This document shows, one piece after another, positions 1-5,124 of a DNA stretch of 7,416 bases. Source of the stretch: Actinomycetota bacterium. Lineage in GTDB: Bacteria > Actinomycetota > Actinomycetes > Actinomycetales > Microbacteriaceae. Made by a program: the position numbers and the translations under genes. Where the stretch lies: NCBI GenBank assembly GCA_016870695.1, contig VGAV01000108.1, positions 1 to 7,416 of the forward strand. Reading direction: 5' to 3'. Each line of letters starts with the position of its first letter. Position 1 is the stretch's first letter. Below the pieces are notes generated by a model that worked only from the letters and a program-made list of their open reading frames with translations, was not told where the DNA came from and did no database searches.

Positions 1-6
1 CGGGAC

Positions 7-179
7 CCACGCTGACTTGCCGCACACGCACGCCGCCGCACCCCCACGGCGTACATTTGCGCCACCTCACGGCAGACCACCGCAGCACGCCCCCACCACG
101 CTGACTTGCCGCACACGCACGCCGCCGCACCCCCGCGGCGTACATTTGCGCCACCTCACGGCAGACCACCGCAGCACGC
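7..179. repeat. Two tandem copies of an 84-bp unit (89-bp period)
   Basis: Positions 7-90 and 96-179 are the same 84-bp sequence with a single difference (A at 46, G at 135), separated by 5 bases. The second copy contains a perfect 6-bp hairpin, CGCCGC/GCGGCG, at about 120-140; the A at 46 breaks one pair of this stem in the first copy. Because 89 is not a multiple of 3, the same peptide string appears in two different frames, so the open frames here are a by-product of the repeat and not genes. Near-identity suggests recent duplication or an intergenic repeat family. Whether the unit occurs elsewhere in the genome cannot be seen from this window. Confidence 0.9.
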
Positions 180-238
180 GCGCCCGCACGGGCACGGGGT
201 CCGCCGTCAAGACCCCCGGTCCCGTCAGGTCGACGTCC

Positions 239-244
239 TATCGT
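239..244 (+). promoter_or_regulatory. -10 element (TATCGT) of a leaderless promoter
   Basis: TATCGT fits the actinobacterial -10 pattern TANNNT and ends 7 bases before the ATG at 252. Transcription would therefore begin at or next to the start codon. There is no Shine-Dalgarno sequence upstream of that ATG, which agrees with a leaderless mRNA. No convincing -35 hexamer is visible at the usual distance. Confidence 0.5.
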
Positions 245-251
245 GCCGCTC

Positions 252-776
252 ATGGCTGACCTCACCAGACCGCAGAGCCCCGATCCGTATCCGCTGCTTC
301 CCGCCGCGGCGTCGTTCGATGTCGTCAGCGACGACGTCACCGACGGCCAGCCCTTGAAGGACGACCAGGTCGCCGACAAGGGCAACACCTCGCCGCACCT
401 GCGGTGGTCGAACGCGCCGGAGGGCACGAAGTCGTTCACCGTGACGTGCTTCGACCCCGACGCGCCGACCCCGAGCGGGTTCTGGCACTGGGTGCTCGTC
501 GACCTTCCCGCCGACACGACGGAGCTGCCGACGGGGTTCGCCGGGGGCGATCTGCCCGAGGGCGCCTTCCACGTCCGCAACGACGGCGGCGAGTCCGGTT
601 TCATGGGCGCCGCCCCGCCGCAGGGCGACCAGCCGCACCGCTACTTCTTCGTCGTGCACGCCGTCTCCGAGGAGAAGCTGGGCGCGGAGCCCGACGCCTC
701 CCCCGCCGTCGTGTCCTTCAACCTGGCGTTCAAGACCCTGGGCCGTGCGATCCTGCACGGCACCTACGCACATTGA
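252..776 (+). CDS. YbhB/YbcL-type phosphatidylethanolamine-binding (PEBP/Raf kinase inhibitor-like) protein
   Basis: The product is 174 residues, normal for bacterial YbhB/YbcL proteins. It carries the two PEBP signatures that line the ligand pocket: DPDAPTPSGFWHWV at residues 68-81 and a G-x-x-PP-x-G-x-x-PHRYFFVVHA block at 119-137. NTSPHLRW at 45-52 and a C-terminal GRAILHGTY are also typical. There is no signal peptide, so it is probably cytoplasmic. Eukaryotic members bind phospholipid head groups or inhibit kinases; the role of bacterial members is mostly unknown. A GTG at 243 in the same frame would add three residues. I prefer the ATG at 252 because a TATCGT -10 element sits at leaderless distance and neither start has a good ribosome binding site. 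The next gene follows after 9 bases and is probably co-transcribed. Family assignment is firm; function is not. Confidence 0.93.
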   Translation: MADLTRPQSPDPYPLLPAAASFDVVSDDVTDGQPLKDDQVADKGNTSPHLRWSNAPEGTKSFTVTCFDPDAPTPSGFWHWVLVDLPADTTELPTGFAGGDLPEGAFHVRNDGGESGFMGAAPPQGDQPHRYFFVVHAVSEEKLGAEPDASPAVVSFNLAFKTLGRAILHGTYAH

Positions 777-785
777 GGTCGGGAC

Positions 786-1004
786 ATGACTCAGCGCACC
801 GAGGGGTTCGACAAGGACGAGACCATCGCCGGCGTCGAGGATCGCGTGCGGGCGCGATTCCCGGATGCCGAGAAGGCCGTCGTGCATGACGAGGCCGTGG
901 CCGCGGTGGAGAAGTTCGCCGACGCGCCGGTGAAGGACTTCGTCGACATCATCGCCGAGCGCGAGGCCCGCGCCCACGTCGAGGACGTCACGACGGAGGC
1001 CTGA
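786..1004 (+). CDS. Small three-helix bundle dimerization domain protein
   Basis: A 72-residue acidic protein with no membrane segment. Three amphipathic helices are apparent at about residues 12-24 (ending in RFPDA), 28-45 and 49-64 (APVKDFVDIIAEREAR). The pattern of an early helix, R-F-P, an alanine-rich middle helix and then a P-V-x-D-F-V-x-x-x-x-E-R-E-A-R helix matches the small actinobacterial proteins annotated as three-helix bundle dimerization domain proteins. That match is from memory of the family. The start is supported by GAGG at 775-778, 7 bases upstream; it overlaps the stop codon of the PEBP gene, so translation of the two genes is likely coupled. Partner and function are unknown. 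Confidence 0.8.
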   Translation: MTQRTEGFDKDETIAGVEDRVRARFPDAEKAVVHDEAVAAVEKFADAPVKDFVDIIAEREARAHVEDVTTEA

Positions 1005-1049
1005 CCCCGCCCGCGGCAGCGACCGCGCGGCATCCCTCGTCCGACCCGG

Positions 1050-1071
1050 ACGGACCCCGGACGGACCCCGG
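1050..1071. repeat. Two tandem copies of ACGGACCCCGG
   Basis: An 11-bp unit is repeated exactly at 1050-1060 and 1061-1071, with a further ACG following and a partial related copy just upstream. It lies between the end of the three-helix-bundle gene and the terminator hairpin, in non-coding sequence. Confidence 0.7.
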
Positions 1072-1080
1072 ACGAAAACT

Positions 1081-1120
1081 GAGCCCGCCGACCGACAGCA
1101 CCTGTCGCGTCGGCGGGCTC
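1081..1120 (-). terminator. Strong two-part hairpin terminator between converging genes
   Basis: The outer stem is a perfect 12-bp pairing of GAGCCCGCCGAC (1081-1092) with GTCGGCGGGCTC (1109-1120). Inside it CGACAG pairs with CTGTCG around a CAC loop, leaving one unpaired C. On the minus strand the hairpin is followed by AGTTTTCG, a short U-tract, so it should terminate transcripts of the minus-strand gene at 1127-1318, whose stop codon is 7 bases away. The stem can also form in transcripts arriving from the plus-strand pair, so it may work in both directions. Confidence 0.88.
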
Positions 1121-1126
1121 GTGTCG

Positions 1127-1318
1127 TCAGGGGCGCCGCGCCTGGCGGCTCTTGAGCACCTTCGACGCGACCTTGCGGCGCACCTTCTGCACCTTCGGGT
1201 CCTTCCACACGCGGTAGGCGATGGTGCCCGCGGTCACGGCGCGTCCGACCGCCGTCTTGGCGAACACCGCGCCCGCGAGTCCGACGGCTCCCGTGCCGAT
1301 CCAACGTCCTACACCCAT
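1127..1318 (-). CDS. Small basic membrane-associated protein, unknown function
   Basis: A 63-residue protein I do not recognise. Residues 2-37 form a small-residue hydrophobic stretch (Gly/Ala/Val-rich, broken by Lys21 and Arg26), perhaps one membrane helix or a re-entrant segment. Residues 39-63 are strongly basic (Lys/Arg-rich, ending QARRP) and would remain in the cytoplasm near lipid head groups. The start at 1318 is decided by a near-perfect AAGGAGG ribosome binding site at 1323-1329, 4 bases from the ATG. The frame stays open back to 1420, but that extension lacks a ribosome binding site and reads like non-coding sequence. It ends against the strong hairpin at 1081-1120. The deacetylase gene lies 105 bases upstream on the same strand, so read-through from it is possible. 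Existence is likely; function is unknown. Confidence 0.75.
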   Translation of the reverse strand: MGVGRWIGTGAVGLAGAVFAKTAVGRAVTAGTIAYRVWKDPKVQKVRRKVASKVLKSRQARRP

Positions 1319-1382
1319 GTCGCCTCCTTGGTTCCGAGTTCTCCACGAAACCCGATCCGGCGAGGGATGCCACACCGCTTGC

Positions 1383-1422
1383 GCCTCATCGAGGCATGTG
1401 CTGCACGCGCACGCACGCACGC
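1383..1422. other. Small hairpin and GCAC microsatellite between two minus-strand genes
   Basis: GCCTC (1383-1387) and GAGGC (1391-1395) form a 5-bp stem with a 3-base loop. It is followed at 1403-1422 by a run of GCAC/GCGC units directly behind the deacetylase stop codon. The hairpin is a weak terminator candidate for the deacetylase because no U-tract follows. The short tandem run could be prone to slippage but lies outside coding sequence. Confidence 0.4.
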
Positions 1423-1423
1423 G

Positions 1424-2569
1424 TCACTGCATCTGCAGCTCGGCCTCGGTCTTCGGGTAGGAGCGTTGCAGCCATTGCCCAAACTTGCGGGTGGCCAGGC
1501 ATGCGGCACGGTCGGCGCAGCGGATGACGCTGTCTTCCTTCGCGTAGATCCGGTACGTCTCGACCTTCGCGTCCAGCTGGGCTCCACCGAGGTTGGCGGG
1601 CAGGTCCATCGACGGATAGCCGACGAGATACCGGATGCCAGGAGCCGCTGCCGCGACCGCGCCCACGGATCCGCGGACGATGGTGCCCACCGCGGAATGA
1701 TCGGGGTGGTCGCCGGGCGCGAAGGCGCTCCCCCGCGGGATGTGGGTGAGTGTCTGCATCGGCTGGAGCGCCTCGGCGATCTCGGTCACGCTGCCGGTCA
1801 GCTGCGGGGCCGACACGGTCGGTCCGCCGTCCACCGGGGCGATGCTGCGGATGGCGCCGTCGATGAGCTTGCTGATGGTGGCCGAGCCCGTCGACGGGAA
1901 ACCGGCGCCGGTGATGTTGCCGTCGGGCAGCCGCAGGAACAGCACCGAGATGCGGGCGCTGTCCTTCGGCGAGAAGCGGGTGACGTGCACGCCGGTGTTG
2001 AGCGTGACGTCCTCGCTGGTCCAGAACTCGCCGCTGCCGCGCATGTGGTTGTACGCGCGGAGGATGCCGAGCTCGCGGGAGGTGACGTACGGCATCCCTC
2101 GTCCGGCGTCGCCCGCGGTGAGGAAGACGGAACGCACGCACTGCCCGGCCGCGATGGCGTCCGAGATGGTCGGGTTGCCGAAGATGATGTCGTCGTCGGG
2201 GTGCGCCCAGACGGTCAGCATGGTCGCGCCGCCGTCGCAGGCCTGGGCGGCGGGCGAGGCCGGCACCGGCGGCGGCGGCGGCGGGGGCGGCGGCGTCGGG
2301 GTGGGAGTCGGCGTCGGGGTGGGAGTCGGCGTCGGGGTCGCCGTCGGGGTCGGCGTCGGCGTCCGGGTCGGACGCGCGCTCGACGGCTCCGGGGCCGGCG
2401 TCGCGAAGAGCACGGTGTCCTGCCGCATGCTCGTGATGACGGCGGGGATCGTCACCGACCCCACGGCGATCGCCGTGATCGCGACGACGGCGATCATCAC
2501 GACGGCGATGACCCCGCCGGTTCCGAAGCGTCGGCGCCGCGGGCGCGTCGGCGGCGGGGCGTGGGTCAT
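1424..2569 (-). CDS. Membrane-anchored PIG-L/LmbE family deacetylase with Thr-Pro linker
   Basis: The product is 381 residues. A basic cytoplasmic tail (PPPTRPRRRRF, 5-15) precedes one membrane helix at about 18-44. A Thr-Pro repeat runs into a nine-proline stretch (about 67-103), and the PIG-L domain follows from about 117. AHPDDD at 122-127 is the zinc-binding signature of the family (usually AHPDDE), and GDHPDH at 286-291 provides the second histidine motif. Family members are zinc-dependent N-deacetylases of amino-sugar conjugates. The topology puts this one outside the membrane, so a wall, glycan or extracellular substrate is likely, and not mycothiol biosynthesis, which is cytoplasmic. 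Cysteines 111, 144, 351 and 357 could form disulfides. The start at 2569 is preceded by GAGAGGA. The substrate cannot be told from sequence. Confidence 0.92.
   Translation of the reverse strand: MTHAPPPTRPRRRRFGTGGVIAVVMIAVVAITAIAVGSVTIPAVITSMRQDTVLFATPAPEPSSARPTRTPTPTPTATPTPTPTPTPTPTPTPPPPPPPPPVPASPAAQACDGGATMLTVWAHPDDDIIFGNPTISDAIAAGQCVRSVFLTAGDAGRGMPYVTSRELGILRAYNHMRGSGEFWTSEDVTLNTGVHVTRFSPKDSARISVLFLRLPDGNITGAGFPSTGSATISKLIDGAIRSIAPVDGGPTVSAPQLTGSVTEIAEALQPMQTLTHIPRGSAFAPGDHPDHSAVGTIVRGSVGAVAAAAPGIRYLVGYPSMDLPANLGGAQLDAKVETYRIYAKEDSVIRCADRAACLATRKFGQWLQRSYPKTEAELQMQ
2295..2360. repeat. 18-bp and shorter tandem repeats encoding the Thr-Pro linker
   Basis: GTCGGGGTGGGAGTCGGC occurs exactly twice in tandem (2295-2312 and 2313-2330), followed to 2360 by shorter GTCGGGGTC/GTCGGC variants. 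On the minus strand these encode alternating Thr-Pro residues of the deacetylase linker. Because 18 and 6 are multiples of 3, unit gain or loss would change linker length without breaking the frame. Confidence 0.85.
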
Positions 2570-2668
2570 GGGGTGGATCCTCTCGGCGGCTCGTTCCCCC
2601 GCCGATTCCGCATTTCCCGTGGCGAGGACGTCATGTCGCGAGGGACCGAAAGGCCGATTCGCAGGGCA

Positions 2669-2697
2669 AGTCTAGGCTTCGCGCGCGGGTACACCAA
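2669..2697 (-). promoter_or_regulatory. Possible promoter of the deacetylase gene
   Basis: Read on the minus strand, TTGGTG (2697-2692) and TAGACT (2674-2669) are separated by 17 bases. TAGACT fits the TANNNT -10 pattern; the -35 is weak. Transcription would start near 2662, leaving a leader of roughly 93 bases before the ATG at 2569. Confidence 0.35.
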
Positions 2698-2719
2698 GAA
2701 AGGATTCCGCCTGATGGGG

Positions 2720-2748
2720 TTGACACGAGAAAGGCGTTTCCTTACATT
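2720..2748 (+). promoter_or_regulatory. Housekeeping-type promoter TTGACA-17-TACATT
   Basis: TTGACA (2720-2725) is a perfect -35, and TACATT (2743-2748) lies exactly 17 bases downstream within the AT-rich part of the region. Transcription would start near 2755, giving a leader of about 146 bases before the ATG at 2901. The spacer contains a short dyad, GAAA-GGCG-TTTC (2729-2740), which is too weak to call an operator. Confidence 0.6.
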
Positions 2749-2900
2749 CACCCCGAATTTCATCCGTCGAGCGAAGAAGAATGCGCGGAGGCTCGACGCG
2801 CGGGCCCGCATACACCCATCATGGTCGAGGACAAGTGGGGTTGTCGCCATTAGCACCGTTCCGCACACTCGCGGTAACGACTCCAGATGAAGGCCCCCAG

Positions 2901-3395
2901 ATGAACGCCTCGCCCGCCCCGCATCTCCGCGATCAGCCGCGCGCGGGGATCGGCAGCCGGGGATGGATCGCCGTCGGCATCGCGGTCGTCGCGACCGCGG
3001 CCGTCGTCGCCGCACTCTGGTTCGCCCTCGACGGCCCGCGGATGCAGCGGACGGAGATCGCGCGCCTGGCGGCCGCGCCGTCCCTCGCCTGGCCCGAGGC
3101 GCTCGTCCCGCGCCCCGAGCACTCGGTCCGGCACGACGACTTCCTCGGCCTGGTGATCGTCAGCACGGGGTGGGACCTGGATGCCTCCGCAGTCTCCTGC
3201 CTGTACGTCTCGCGCGACGGCAGCGAGAGCCTGGAATCGTTCGAGCGCTCGTGCGGGTCGGGATCGCTGCGGCCGACGGTCCAGGTCGTGGTGGGACCGC
3301 AGTCCCCGCCCGAGCTGTCGGCCCGTTACGACGCCGGCCAGACGCTCCGCTTCGTGCTCGACGAGCGCGAGGTCAAGGTCGTGACCGCGCCATAG
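2901..3395 (+). CDS. Single-pass membrane protein of unknown function
   Basis: A 164-residue protein I do not recognise. A short cytoplasmic N-terminus with basic residues is followed by one membrane helix at about 21-43 (Ala/Val-rich). A domain of about 120 residues should then lie outside the membrane. Cys100 and Cys118 flank a Ser/Glu-rich loop and could form a disulfide. Later parts (TVQVVVGPQSPPELSARYD) look beta-rich. ATG 2901 is chosen because GAAGG at 2889-2893 sits 7 bases upstream and the sequence from there reads as a standard N-terminus. The frame remains open to an ATG at 2781, but the extra 40 residues look non-coding. It sits alone between convergent and divergent neighbours. 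An anchored lipid-, ligand- or wall-associated protein is possible, but no family can be assigned. Confidence 0.75.
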   Translation: MNASPAPHLRDQPRAGIGSRGWIAVGIAVVATAAVVAALWFALDGPRMQRTEIARLAAAPSLAWPEALVPRPEHSVRHDDFLGLVIVSTGWDLDASAVSCLYVSRDGSESLESFERSCGSGSLRPTVQVVVGPQSPPELSARYDAGQTLRFVLDEREVKVVTAP

Positions 3396-3451
3396 GCCCC
3401 GCGGCCTCGACGCGTGGCATCCCGGTCTCGGAAACGCCACACAGGCCCCGC

Positions 3452-3469
3452 GGGCCGCAGGCGCGGCCC
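3452..3469. terminator. Possible bidirectional hairpin between converging genes
   Basis: GGGCCGC (3452-3458) pairs perfectly with GCGGCCC (3463-3469) around a 4-base loop, giving a 7-bp all-GC stem in the 80-base gap between the gene ending at 3395 and the kinase ending at 3476. An alternative hairpin, GGCCC/GGGCC at 3444-3456, overlaps it. Neither is followed by a T-run on either strand. A 14-base near-repeat (CAYAGGCCCCGCGG) occurs at 3391-3404 and 3440-3453. Confidence 0.4.
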
Positions 3470-3475
3470 CGAAAC

Positions 3476-4891
3476 TCAGCCGGCGGACAGCCGTTCGACC
3501 GCGCCGGTGAGCGTGGTGTCGTCGCCGACGTTGCCCGCGAAGACGACGTACGGGATGCCGGAGGCCAGACCGTCCGCGGCCTCCCAGACGGACACGATGC
3601 CGGGGAACAGCGATCCCCGCACCCGCGCCCGACGGATCTCGAGGCCGCGCGTGGCGACGTCGCTCGACGTGATGCCGCCCTTCGCGATGACGAAGCGCGG
3701 AGTGGTCTGCTCGGCGACGGCGTGGACGGTGTCCACGACGGCCTGCGAGACGCGGCGTGAGATGTCGAGGCTCTCGTCGGGGTCGTCGGTGCGGACGAGC
3801 GTGCGGCTGGTGTGCAGCACGACGTCGCCGCGGACGAGCGCCGACGTGACCGCGGCGACGGCGCGCGCGACCTCGTCGCTCCCCGTGGCCGGGTCGAGCA
3901 GACGCGGCACGTCGATCTCGACGACGGCGGCGAGGTCGCGGTTGTCGACGAGGTGGGCCAGCTGGCGGCTGGTGAGCCCGACGTGCGAGCCGACGACGAC
4001 GAGGCCGCCGCGGGTGGCCCGGTCGGCGATGACGCCGTCGGGGTCGAGCGGCGGGCGGCGGCGCTGTCCAATCCGGGCCCGCACGAACGGCGGTCCGACG
4101 CGGTAGACGAACGCGCGCCCCTCGGACTCGACGATCTCGAGGCCGAGGGCGAGCTGCAGCAGGTCCTCCTCCGCGACGGCGTCGACCACGATGGGCGCCC
4201 CGTCCGGCGCGGAGCGCAGGATCTCGGCGACCGCGGCGGGGCTGTCGCGCAGCGCGTCGATGGTCACCTCGACGACGCGGGAGGCCTCGACCGCACCGCC
4301 TGTCTTCTCCTCGACCCAGTCGGCCAGTCGCGACGAGGCGAACCCGAAGGTGGAGTCTCGGGCGAACTCGGTCTCGCCGATGGGGGTGAAGCGGTCGCCG
4401 TCGAGGACGCCGTGCACCCCGTGGACGGTGATGCGACCCGCGTCCGGGAAGGCCGGCACGACGACCGTGTTCGTGATGCGCGCGCCGCTCCCGCGGGCGA
4501 CCTCGTCCGCGATGGTGAGGGGTTCCAGCGGGTAGTGCCCGCGCAGGGTGGAGTCGCTGCGGCTGACGAAGTCGACGCGGATGTCGGCGGTCGCCGCGGC
4601 GCTCAGCGCCGCGCGCACGACCTCGCGGTTGATCCGCTCGGCGTCGGCGGGCGCGAGGCTGCGCGAGTTCGTCAGCACGTAGACGGCCGGAGCGCCGGAG
4701 GCGAAGGCCCAGGCGAAGTCGTCGACGCCCCACCCGCCGAGTACCGGCAGGTCGGCGACGGACTGCGTCCCCGTCGGGTCGTCGTCCAGCACGACGAACA
4801 CGCGTCCGCTGTCGGCCACGCGCGCGGCGAGCGCGTCGATGTCGGGGACGGCGACCGGCGGAAGGGCGGCCAGATCGGGGATGGATGCCAT
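3476..4891 (-). CDS. Four-carbon acid sugar kinase family protein (DUF1537; OtnK/DtnK-like)
   Basis: The product is 471 residues, slightly longer than the common 400-450 residues. DDDPTGTQ at 36-43 is the family's N-terminal substrate-side motif, followed by SRSDSTLRGHYPLE at 110-123. The C-terminal nucleotide-binding half contains KGGITSSD at 404-411, PG at 430-431 and FAGNVG at 451-456. Characterised relatives phosphorylate threonate, erythronate, denatured forms of these, or 3-oxo-tetronates, feeding an aldolase and dehydrogenase pathway. I chose ATG 4891; a TTG at 4933 is in frame but would overlap the dyad operator. The ribosome binding site is weak (GAGAGAG). No aldolase, dehydrogenase, isomerase or transporter lies beside it here, so its partners must be elsewhere. 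Family assignment is strong; the exact substrate is open. Confidence 0.92.
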   Translation of the reverse strand: MASIPDLAALPPVAVPDIDALAARVADSGRVFVVLDDDPTGTQSVADLPVLGGWGVDDFAWAFASGAPAVYVLTNSRSLAPADAERINREVVRAALSAAATADIRVDFVSRSDSTLRGHYPLEPLTIADEVARGSGARITNTVVVPAFPDAGRITVHGVHGVLDGDRFTPIGETEFARDSTFGFASSRLADWVEEKTGGAVEASRVVEVTIDALRDSPAAVAEILRSAPDGAPIVVDAVAEEDLLQLALGLEIVESEGRAFVYRVGPPFVRARIGQRRRPPLDPDGVIADRATRGGLVVVGSHVGLTSRQLAHLVDNRDLAAVVEIDVPRLLDPATGSDEVARAVAAVTSALVRGDVVLHTSRTLVRTDDPDESLDISRRVSQAVVDTVHAVAEQTTPRFVIAKGGITSSDVATRGLEIRRARVRGSLFPGIVSVWEAADGLASGIPYVVFAGNVGDDTTLTGAVERLSAG

Positions 4892-4931
4892 GAGGTCTCT
4901 CTCGTCGTCGAGCGGGGCGTACCGCGGGTGC

Positions 4932-4962
4932 AACCTGTCAGCTGTATGACAGCATGCAGGTT
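4932..4962. promoter_or_regulatory. Nested dyad operator upstream of the kinase, GntR-like
   Basis: GCTGT-ATG-ACAGC (4941-4953) is a perfect inverted repeat centred on 4947. Outer arms AACCTG (4932-4937) and CAGGTT (4957-4962) are perfect and share the same centre. An offset dyad, CTGTCA/TGACAG (4935-4952), overlaps them. The GT-N3-AC core is the layout bound by FadR/FCD-type GntR repressors, which commonly control sugar-acid genes. It overlaps the proposed kinase promoter, as expected for repression. No GntR gene is in this window. Confidence 0.6.
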
Positions 4963-4979
4963 CTCCGCGGCACCGTCAA
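4951..4979 (-). promoter_or_regulatory. Possible promoter of the kinase gene
   Basis: On the minus strand TTGACG (4979-4974) is a good -35. CATGCT (4956-4951), a poor -10, lies 17 bases downstream within the dyad operator. Transcription would start near 4944, roughly 53 bases before the ATG at 4891. Confidence 0.4.
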
Positions 4980-5047
4980 GCCGGATGCTCGCAGGCACTA
5001 CCACAGGCTCGATATGCCGCTCAAGCTTTTCCGCTGAGAAATTCCCC

Positions 5048-5067
5048 TTGACAGACTTACGGCGTAA
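5048..5067 (+). promoter_or_regulatory. TTGACA -35 and TetR-type operator TTACG-G-CGTAA
   Basis: TTGACA (5048-5053) is a perfect -35, followed by the palindrome TTACG-G-CGTAA at 5057-5067. The 14-base context GACTTACGNCGTAA matches the operator inside the tetR promoter at 6892-6905. The site lies 58 bases upstream of the CmpX-like start and in the same intergenic gap as the kinase promoter. No clear -10 follows at 16-18 bases (the sequence there is GC-only), so the exact promoter is uncertain even though the operator itself is clear. Confidence 0.6.
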
Positions 5068-5124
5068 ACGGCGGCCCCACCCGCCTTTCCGGACGCGATG
5101 CGTCAGAGAAGTAAGGACTGTCCA

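Larger units (their letters stand above)
2570..2900. other. Divergent intergenic region, relatively AT-rich, no gene seen
   Basis: This 331-base region separates the deacetylase from the membrane protein at 2901. The middle (about 2690-2765) is clearly less GC-rich than the rest of the window and holds the predicted divergent promoters. A 22-codon frame on the minus strand ends in an ATGA overlap with the deacetylase start but has no ribosome binding site. In the probable plus-strand leader, CGTCGAGC (2765-2772) pairs perfectly with GCTCGACG (2791-2798) around an 18-base loop, and GCGGGCCCGC (2800-2809) is a perfect palindrome. I see no known riboswitch. Confidence 0.6.

Noticed and set aside
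7..179. CRISPR-like array
   Set aside because: Only two units with a 5-base gap and an 84-bp repeat; there are no spacers and no cas genes nearby.
17..357. Two overlapping plus-strand open frames sharing the same His/Pro/Arg-rich peptide
   Set aside because: They are produced by the 89-bp tandem repeat read in two frames; they run into the PEBP gene and lack ribosome binding sites.
225..1373. 382-codon minus-strand open frame
   Set aside because: It is antisense to the PEBP and three-helix-bundle genes, Arg/Gly-rich in the way of GC-rich shadow frames, and shows no family resemblance.
1319..1420. N-terminal extension of the small basic protein to 97 residues
   Set aside because: AAGGAGG next to the ATG at 1318 is decisive; the extension reads like non-coding sequence and overlaps a GGATGCC copy and the hairpin region.
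2567..2635. 22-codon upstream open frame ending in an ATGA overlap with the deacetylase start
   Set aside because: The overlap is suggestive of coupling, but there is no ribosome binding site and the peptide is Arg-rich with no recognisable leader features; chance is likely.
2821..2853. 10-codon frame (MVEDKWGCRH) in the leader of the gene at 2901, considered as a leader peptide
   Set aside because: It lacks a ribosome binding site and has no run of a regulatory amino acid, and no terminator/antiterminator pair is apparent.
1121..2890. 589-codon plus-strand open frame over the deacetylase
   Set aside because: It is antisense to a clear PIG-L gene, with extreme Arg/Gly composition and no motifs; it arises from high GC.
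2850..4733. 627-codon minus-strand open frame
   Set aside because: It overlaps the kinase in another frame and runs across the opposite-strand gene at 2901; it is mostly Arg/Pro/Ala and has no domains.
5098..5124. Upstream start extending the CmpX-like protein by nine residues
   Set aside because: No ribosome binding site precedes 5098, whereas AAGGA sits correctly before 5125.
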